Source: Amycolatopsis sp. EV170708-02-1 (GTDB lineage: Bacteria > Actinomycetota > Actinomycetes > Mycobacteriales > Pseudonocardiaceae). Taken from it: DNA of 64,000 nucleotides. The number at the start of each line of letters is the position of its first letter. Positions within the stretch are counted from its first letter, which is position 1. Both the position numbers and the translations under genes were made by a program. Under the pieces are notes generated by a model. The model was not told the origin of the DNA. It made no database searches and was given only the letters and a program-made list of their open reading frames with translations. The stretch lies in the NCBI RefSeq assembly GCF_022479115.1, contig NZ_CP092497.1:124001-188000 (forward strand), given 5' to 3'. This document shows positions 58,201 through 64,000 of the stretch, piece after piece.

Positions 58201-58684
58201 GGAGGTGGACGAGGTCGTCCGGCCCGGCTGGGCATTCGACGGGTTCCTCCGAAGGCGGTGGCACAGCGAACGCCTCGATGCCCCCCTTGGCACCGAATTC
58301 GGCCCGCGCGCGATCACCGACGACGAGGGAGATCTCGGCGTCCTCGGTGATTTCGGCCAGCCGCGCCTTCGGGCCGCCGGGTTCGAGCGGTACATAGGCG
58401 GCGCCGGACAGCAGAACCCCCACGACGGTCGAGATCAACTCCGGCCGACGGTCGGCGCAGACGCCGACGCGGGTGCCGGGCCCGGCACCCCTGGCCCGCA
58501 GCAGCCGGGCGACGCCGGTCGCCGACGCGATCAGTTCGCGGTAGGTGAGCCGCGCTTCGCCTTGCCGGACGGCGACGGCATCGGGCGTGCGCGCGGCCTG
58601 GGCGAGGATCAGCCCGCTGAGCGTCGTGTCCGGATAGGACAGTGGCGGGCCATGGCCACCCGCGACGGGCAAGGTGTCGGTCAC
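55229..58684 (-). CDS. NRPS A-T-C-T
   Basis: An 1151-residue protein from GTG 58684 (GTGA overlap with the gene upstream). A domain (~20-510): [59 protein letters not shown]. Hand-read code D-A-M-F-A-G-A-V-V-K, closest in feel to hydrophobic (Leu-like) codes; not a firm prediction. First T at SGGNSIAAMR (~540), C domain (~580-1010) with LHHAVFDGWS, second T at VGGHSLALAR (~1072). The tail is Arg-rich. Between KS-ending and KS-starting proteins, it must pass a chain from T to T through one C domain. Confidence 0.9.
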   Translation of the reverse strand: MTDTLPVAGGHGPPLSYPDTTLSGLILAQAARTPDAVAVRQGEARLTYRELIASATGVARLLRARGAGPGTRVGVCADRRPELISTVVGVLLSGAAYVPLEPGGPKARLAEITEDAEISLVVGDRARAEFGAKGGIEAFAVPPPSEEPVECPAGPDDLVHLLYTSGSTGRPKGVLTSHRNVVAFVTGFAAALGIRPGARALGISSPAFDAFTMDVFVPLAHGGSVQLAGAADRADPERLRRFLVDHDVEWGFVTPTLLSMVDPAAVPGWRVIACGGEPVPAELAARWLPGRRFFNAYGPTETTVVVVTDEVTGIPSDPLPLGRPTPNHRAYVVDAGLRPVAPGEIGELLIGGPGVAHGYLGSPELTAAKFVDDPATPGERLYRTGDLARELPDGRLEFLGRADRQVKVRGQRIELGEVEAALTTHPDVDAAAVAAVSGPAGTRLVAFLAPASAPSDVDELGRDRLTAAMRPAAIRVLDRLPVNPLTGKIDRPALRDLAEAALAGKQDLGPLGTPAERAVAAIWRRVLGDGAGTDFLASGGNSIAAMRLVAALRTELAADVATEDVLAGGTLDGLTRRVAAASPLTGQGLTTGHAPALSPQQRRLWFLDQLAPEAAPYNIAMAFRLTGPLDVDALRQALRAVAERHDVLRWRIRAVDGAPVADRLPPSDVPLPVAPVTEDGLRARLAADAATPVHVDREAPWRVRLYRLGESEHVLGFTLHHAVFDGWSQDLLCADLSAAYRGETLPPPVASYADYAVWRAGRDERREAVDVAWWTEHLAGAPATMDLPRDRPRPAVQTYRGASLRQSFPDGAAESVRALAARTGTTRAGVLLAAFGQLLRRLTGAADHLVATVVADRQLAECQDVAGFFVDIVPVRLRADDAAAFATHVRDGGAELLAATAHPAAPVERLVEALGVPRDPARAPLVQVMFNVLNFAEPRLDLPGVASAWLPVDKPGSPFDLTVYVHDDGVELLYNPDLFDHARMAGLAEDYVALLGALAAAPDAPVGTSVPELPRVSVRTAAPAAATRVQARPPSVAADPAALAATEAVIARAWCDVLGVAEVGHTDNFFDVGGHSLALARVHAQVTDRLGRRIPMVDLFTHPTVRALAAHLHSGGAAVPELARAAERVAARRGRIQTRRPRRTAGPAGPG

Positions 58685-61600
58685 CGAGGGATCTCCTGGT
58701 CGGTCGTGTGCTGAGGCCGTGGTTCGATCCAGTGCCGCTCGCGCTGGAACGGATAGCCCGGCAACGGGACACGGCCGGGTTCGCCGCCCGCGCCCCACTC
58801 GATCTCGCCGCCCCCGGCCCAATGGGCGGCCAGCTCCCGCTCCGTCCCGGCCGGGCCTTCGACGTCGGTTCCGTTCGCCAGCACCGCGTCGAGCGCGGCG
58901 ACCGCCGACGCGGCCGAATCCGCCACCACGGCGGCCCGGCACGCGAACGCCCGCCGGACGGAAAGCGTGTACGCCACGTCCCCGAGGTCCGGCGCGTCCG
59001 TGGCGAGCCGGTCACGCAGCCGGGAAACCGCCTCGCGCAACGCCTTCGCGTCACGCGCGGAAACCGGCAGGACGAACGGGCCGCGCGCCTCCGGCCGTGG
59101 CGGGACGGCGGGGGCCTCCTCCACGATCACGTGCACGTTCGTGCCGCCCATGCCGAACGAGCTGACCCCGGCCACCCGCCGCTCGCGGGCGGGCCAGTCG
59201 GCGGCCTTCGCCGGGACGTACCAGGGGCCGCCCGCCAGATCGACCTCCGGGTGCGGGGCCGTGAAGTGCAGGTTCGGCGGGATGACGCCGTGCCGCACGG
59301 ACAGCACGGCCTTGATCAGCCCGGCGATACCGGACGCCGCGTCGAGGTGCCCGATGTTCGTCTTCACCGAACCCAGCGCGCACGTTTCCGGCGGCACGTC
59401 CCGGTAGACGCGGTTGAGCGCGGCCACCTCGATCGCGTCGCCGAGCGGGGTGCCGCTGCCGTGGGCTTCGAGCAGCGCGACCTCGTCCGGGGCGACGTCC
59501 GCGACGGCGAGCGCCTCGGCCACCGCGGACGCCTGCCCGGCCGGTCCCGGCACGGCGTAACCCGCGCGGTCCGGGCCGTCGTTCGTGATCGCCCAGCCGG
59601 GCAGCACGGCGTAGACGTGGTCGCGGTCGGCGAGCGCGTCCGCCAGCCGCCGCAGCACGACGGCCCCGGCGCCCGAGCCGAACCCGGCGCCCGCCGCGGC
59701 GACGTCGAACGCGCGGCACCGGCCGTCCGGCGAGACGAGCCCGCCACTGCGGTAGCGCGGCCACGTCACGCTCGCCCCGCCGGCCAGCGCGACGTCGCAC
59801 CGGTAGTCCAGGAGGCTCTGCGCGGCCAGCGCCACCGCCGCGAGCGAGCTGGAGCACGCGCTCTGCACGGCCACCGCCGGCCCGGTCAGCCCGAGCCGGT
59901 ACGCGACCTGGCCGGGCAGATGGTCGGTGAGCTGGCGGCCGGGCAGCCGCCCCTCCCAGTCGTCCGGGTCGACGTCGCCGGTCACCGCCGGGTTGCCGAA
60001 CAGGTGGAACAGGAAGTAGCGGTTCACCGAGGTGGACGTGAAGACCCCGACCGGCCCGGTCTCGGCGGCGGGATCACGTCCCGCGTCCTCCAGTGCCTGC
60101 CACGCGGTTTCGAGGAACAGCCGGTGCTGCGGATCGGTCCGCGCGGCCTCGTCGGCGGTGAACCCGAAGAACCCGGCGTCGAACTCCTCGACACCCTCGA
60201 TCCGGCCGCCCGACCGTACGTACGCCGGGTCGGCCCGCAGGCCCGGCCCGATGCCCAGCGCCGCCAGCTCTTCGTCGGTGTGGTCGTGGATCGAGTCGAC
60301 GCCCGCGCAGAGGTTCCACCAGAACGAGGCGGCGTCCGGCGCGCCGGGGAACCGGCAGGCCAGCCCGACGACGGCGATGAGGTCCCCGGTCTGTTCCTCC
60401 GCGGCGACCGGCTGCCGGGTGTCCGAAGTGGACTCCGTGAGCCAGGCGGCCTGCCCGGCGATCGTCGTACGCTCGAACAGGGCGAGCAGCGGGACGTCCA
60501 CCCCGAACTCGTCGGCCAGCCCCGCCTGCACCCGGCCGAGCCGCAGCGAGTCGCCGCCGGCGTCGAAGAACGCCTCGGCGCGCCCGACGCGGTCACGGCC
60601 CAGCACCGTGCACCAGATCCGGTGCACGCGTTCCTCGGCCGGGGTCAGCCGCTCGGACGGCACGGTCGTGATCGTCCGCGGGTCCGGAAGCGCCAGCTCG
60701 TAGAGTTTCCCGGTGACGGTCAGCGGAAAACCGTCCAGCACCGCGACGGCGGCGGGGACCGAAGAGGCGGGCAGGACGTCCGCCAGCGCGGCGCGCAGTA
60801 CCCGACCGTCCGGACGCGGACCGTCCGCGGTCACATAGGCGAGCAGGTCGCCGTCGCGCACGATCGCGCGCGCCTCGGCCACGCCGGGCTGTTCGGCGAG
60901 CCGTGCCTCGATCTCGGTCAGCTCCACCCGGAAGCCGCGGACCTTGACCTGCCGGTCGAGCCTGCCGAGGCAGACGAGATTGCCGTCCGGCAGCAACCGT
61001 CCGAGGTCGCCGGTCCGGTAGCGGCGGCCGCCGTCGGCCGTCACCCCGAACGCCGGGCTCGGCTGGTCGAGGTAACCGTCGACGAGGTGCCGCCCGCGCA
61101 CCTCGATCTCGCCGCTGTCCAGCACGGTGAGCGTGAATCCGGGCAGCGCCCGCCCGATCGGCAGCGGCCCGTCGGCGTCCGGGCCCAGCTCGGCGGCGGT
61201 CGTCCGGTAGTGCGCGGCGAAGGTCACCTCGGTGGCGCCGTAACCGTTGACGAACACGCAGTCCGGCGCGAACCGGCCGCGGCGGACATCGGCGTGGGTC
61301 GCCTGCTCGCCGCCGAGCAGCACGGTCCGCACGGACGGTAGGCCGGTCTCGTCGAGGACGTCGAGCAGGTGCCGGTAGACCGTGGGCGTCGAGTGGTAGA
61401 CGGTCACCTCGTGCCGGGCCAGCTCGCGCGCGGCGTGGGCGAGGCCGTGCGCGCGCAGGTCGACCGGTATGAGCGCGGCGCCGCTGAGCAGGGCCGGGTA
61501 GAGGTCCGGGATCGCCGCGTCGAAACCGAACGACGCGAGCAGGCTGAGCCGATCGGCCGAGGTGATACCGAGCGCGGTGATCTGGTTGTCGACGACGTGC

Positions 61601-62108
61601 AGGAGGTTGCGATGGGTCTGCGCGACGGCCTTCGGCCTGCCGGTGGATCCGGAGGTGAACAGCACGTACGCCGGGCTGTCCGGATCGGGCTCGGGCACCG
61701 GGAGCCGCGCGGTCTCCGTGCCCGACCGCACGAGCCGCGCGGATCCGGTGCGGCACAAGGACTCCGCGAGCTCTGCGTGGTCCGGATCCGCGAGCACGGC
61801 GGTCACCCTCGCGGCCGCGAGCTGGTGGTCGAGACGCTCCCGGGGAAGGTCGGGTCCAGCGGGACGTAGGTGCAGCCCGCGGCGAGGGTGCCGAGGATCG
61901 CCGCGATCGCGGCACCGCCGTGCCGGGTGACGAGCCCGACCCGCTCCCCCGGCCGGACACCGGCGTCGCGCAACCGCAGCGCGTGGCCGCCCGCGAGCCC
62001 GGCGAGCCCGGCGTAGGTGAGCACGGTGCCGTGTTCGAAGACCGCGATCCGGCCGGGCGATCGCCGGGCGAGCACAGCGAATCGGCCGACGCAGCCGTCT
62101 TGTCTCAT
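58681..62108 (-). CDS. Hybrid NRPS-PKS A-T-KS, apparent frameshift near 61842
   Basis: About 1142 residues once repaired. The ATG at 62108 begins an A domain (LTYAGLAGLAGGHALRLRDAG, CTYVPLDPTFP) that goes out of frame. The other frame resumes at LDHQLAAARVTAVLADPDHAE; one G added to the forward GGGG at 61842-61845 restores FPRERLDHQL. A motifs continue: [38 protein letters not shown]; code by hand D-A-P-H-L-G-G-F-A-K, no match known to me. T: FDAGGDSLRLGR (~518). KS (~570-1010): VQSACSSSLAAVALA, LEAHGSGTPLGD, TNIGHLDAASG. There is no AT: the KS-AT linker runs straight into VPLPGYPFQRERHW, the usual post-AT linker. First gene of the operon; no clear ribosome binding site at its start. Confidence 0.88.
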
Positions 62109-62769
62109 CGGGCGTCGAGCAGTCGCTCCGAGGCTTTTCGGGCGCGCGACAACAACGGCGTGGACTTCATCTTGCTCCCCAGTGACCGTGCAGGTGAAGA
62201 ATTACGCAAGGTTAAGACGACCGGCCGCGACGAGGAATACGATTTCCGTCTATTTGGTCCGAATGGCGCATTGATCTTGGACCACAAGACGCAGTTATCC
62301 ACGTCTTCCAGTCCAATCGCCGTCCCTGACGGCTTTCGCGGCGAACCCCGCCGGCCACCATCGACACTCGGTTGATCACCTTCGGTAATGGTCGGATATT
62401 AACCGACACTATGCCCGGGAATGTATTCACGAAAACAAAGTGGACAATTTTCCACAATCGATTCAGAAATGCGAACCACCCCCGGAACGAGTAAGAATTC
62501 ACCCTTGCTCGCGGCAAGGTGCGGTCGTCGCACATCGCGCGGCAATGGACGAGCCCGGCTCCCTGAGCCGATCGACGACGCCGTTGGCGATCAGCGGCCG
62601 AGCTGTCTCCGGCGGGGCGGGCTTCGATGCGCGGCAGGGCGGCGAACGCCCGGCCGATGGATCTCCCGAAGGCCTTGACGGCACTGGCTCGCGGAGCCCT
62701 TGGCCGCCCCCTTGAGAGTCAAGGTGAATCCGGCATGATCGGCTCGCATCCACGAAGAACCCTCCCCGA
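62109..62769 (-). promoter_or_regulatory. Upstream region of the NRPS-PKS operon
   Basis: About 660 bp without a supported gene. GC falls clearly from about 62200 to 62500, as expected for a promoter region. It contains an imperfect 16-bp palindrome GTGGACAATTTTCCAC (62440-62455) and a small inverted repeat GTCGG-N7-CCGAC (62391-62407), both candidate regulator sites. From about 62540 to 62769 GC returns to normal, but reading frames on both strands look random. Confidence 0.45.
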
Positions 62770-62901
62770 TGCCCGATTTGAGCGCTTTGCACCGGGGTCG
62801 TGAGTGGCAATGATCGTTCCAACGCTCTCTTTCACTCAGGACCCCCGACAAGAAGCGGACATCACGGCAGCTCATCGAGGATGAACTGTCCCTTGCGGAC
62901 A
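62770..62901. repeat. Dispersed composite palindromic element, copy 2
   Basis: TGCCCGATT (62770-62778), main hairpin arms GGGGTCGTGAGTG (62794-62806) and CACTCAGGACCCC (62833-62845), loop with CGTTCCAAC, then CGGACATC and a small hairpin TGTCC-CTTGC-GGACA (62887-62901). Same order of parts as at 37457-37609. The right main arm has diverged by one base from perfect pairing. Confidence 0.7.
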
Positions 62902-63108
62902 CTTCGCGGACTCATGCCGGCCGCCGGTCCGAAACCGTGCCTTACTCCTCAAGCGATCCACCGCGCGGCATCGTCGGCGATGCCCGGCGCCGACCGCTCC
63001 CCCGCCGCCGTGTCGGTTCGGCGGGAAAGGACGTGAGTCGCCGGAACCACACGCGCCTCCGGCGAGTCCAAGTTGAGAACTGGACGTACGACGACTACAA
63101 GGGAACGA

Positions 63109-64000
63109 ATGAAGACGCTACTCAAGAAGGCGACGATCACCGCCGCGGCGAGCACGCTCCTGCTCGGCCTGACGGTGGTGGGCAGCGCCTCCGCTGAGGC
63201 CGCGGCCATCACCTGTGACACGAAGTCCAGCGGCAAGGACGGGCCCTTCTACCACGGGGAATCCGCCTCTTACGCCTACGACAACCGGTTCGGCAAGAGT
63301 CACCCCGTCCCCGCGCTGGAGACCAACATCCCGCAGGGCACGGCAACCTGGTCGAACTGGGACGGTTCGAACGACCTGATCCTGGTCACCTCGTACGAGT
63401 CGGGCCACCGCAGCGCGATCATCATCGGCATCGACGCCAAGACCGGCAAGCAGGTCGGCCAGGCGCTGCTCGCGTACTCGCACGTCGGCGGGATCGCCGT
63501 GTTCGAGAAGCAGGGCTGGGCGTTCGTCTCCGGCAAGGGCGACACGATCCGCAAGTACTCGCTGGCGAAGCTGAAGAACGCGATCAAGAAGTCGCTGCCC
63601 ATCGAGCAGGAGGGGACGGCGCAGACCGTCTACGCCTCCTCGTTCCTCACCAGCCACGGCCCGACGAACACGCTGTGGGCGGGGAAGTTCGAGGACGCCA
63701 AGCGCGGGCTGATGCACTCGTACACGGTCGGCTCCGACGGCAAGCTGAGCTACCGGCCGGGATCGTGGGAGGTGCCGACGAAGACGCAGGGCCTCATCGT
63801 CACCAAGGACCTGTTCATCTACAGCACGTCGCACGGCAGGAACAACCGCAGCAACATCTATGTCGTCCGGCGCGGTGCCGGCGACAAGGACCTGGACACG
63901 GCCAAGAAGCACTGCTTCCGCGCGCCGAGCATGTCCGAGGGGCTGACCGTCTACGGCAGCAACGTCTACCTGGCGTTCGAGTCCGGCGCGCACTACTACA
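63109..64000 (+). CDS. Secreted protein, beta-propeller-like (3' end outside window)
   Basis: Begins at ATG 63109 behind AAGGGAA and stays open to the window edge (297 codons seen). The first ~32 residues are a Sec signal peptide: MKTLLKKAT, a hydrophobic core around STLLLGLTVVG, and SASAEAAA with likely cleavage after an Ala-x-Ala. The mature part repeats strand-rich blocks such as NDLILVTSYESGHRSAIIIGIDAKTGKQVG, GGIAVFEKQGWAFVSGKGDTIRKYS and TQGLIVTKDLFIYSTS, reminiscent of propeller blades. Two Cys are visible in the mature part. No enzyme family recognised; it is divergent from the NRPS-PKS operon across a 1-kb gap. Confidence 0.85.
   Translation, partial: MKTLLKKATITAAASTLLLGLTVVGSASAEAAAITCDTKSSGKDGPFYHGESASYAYDNRFGKSHPVPALETNIPQGTATWSNWDGSNDLILVTSYESGHRSAIIIGIDAKTGKQVGQALLAYSHVGGIAVFEKQGWAFVSGKGDTIRKYSLAKLKNAIKKSLPIEQEGTAQTVYASSFLTSHGPTNTLWAGKFEDAKRGLMHSYTVGSDGKLSYRPGSWEVPTKTQGLIVTKDLFIYSTSHGRNNRSNIYVVRRGAGDKDLDTAKKHCFRAPSMSEGLTVYGSNVYLAFESGAHYY

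Noticed and set aside
62212..62535. Minus-strand ORF of 107 codons in the NRPS upstream region
   Set aside because: Low-GC promoter-like DNA, no ribosome binding site and atypical codon use for this genome.
62499..62822. Minus-strand ORF of 107 codons next to the dispersed element
   Set aside because: Product is Pro/Arg/Ser-rich without a domain and the frame runs into the repeat.

Overview
The window is high-GC actinomycete DNA with dense, overlapping ORFs, frequent GTG/TTG starts and strong third-position G/C. The halogenase type, the hybrid NRPS-PKS genes and the intergenic palindromes suggest Amycolatopsis or a close Pseudonocardiaceae relative. That placement is from memory of the group, not from a search.

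Layout. 1-2.3 kb: the 3' part of a superfamily 1 helicase with a nuclease-like C-terminus, and an unrecognised gene. 2.6-6.7 kb: a MarR regulator divergent from a four-gene redox/hydrolase operon, with three copies of an 18-bp palindrome between them. 6.8-19.1 kb: an AraC regulator followed by a long catabolic operon with two luciferase-like flavin monooxygenases, a flavin reductase, a dedicated RibBA, two SDRs, two alpha/beta hydrolases, a double-cupin protein, a DUF3500-like protein, a fumarylacetoacetase-family hydrolase and a Ni/Co permease. It looks like FMN-dependent oxidative breakdown of an unknown organic compound with its own flavin and metal supply.

20.7-27.2 kb: five translationally coupled genes encode a type II thioesterase, an A-T didomain, a glycopeptide-type flavin halogenase, a cation/proton antiporter and a tyrosine phenol-lyase homologue with altered ring-pocket residues. 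I read this as a compact route through carrier-bound, halogenated tyrosine to a free halotyrosine or halophenol. It is the best candidate here for an undescribed system. 27.3-29.3 kb: a TetR regulator divergent from a flavin amine oxidase, with two matching operators. 29.6-37.3 kb: hexapeptide-repeat protein, SDR, ROK regulator, two MFS permeases, M20 amidohydrolase and a two-unit Lrp/AsnC regulator.

37.8-62.1 kb: a minus-strand hybrid NRPS-PKS cluster. In order of transcription it encodes A-T-KS, A-T-C-T, KS-AT-KR-DH-ACP, C-A(Asn)-T and C-A(Ser)-T-TE-MFS, then two tandem ATP-grasp ligases and an AsnO-like iron/2-oxoglutarate hydroxylase. The thioesterase has a cysteine nucleophile and is fused to an exporter. 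The order suggests a chain ending in (hydroxy)Asn-Ser, released by a cysteine thioesterase and exported. 63.1-64 kb: the start of a secreted protein.

Four genes (8833-9929, 11082-11890, 28006-29345, 58681-62108) are broken by apparent loss of one G or C in a short homopolymer. This fits uncorrected sequencing error better than four real pseudogenes. I saw no tRNA, rRNA, CRISPR array or intact insertion sequence.
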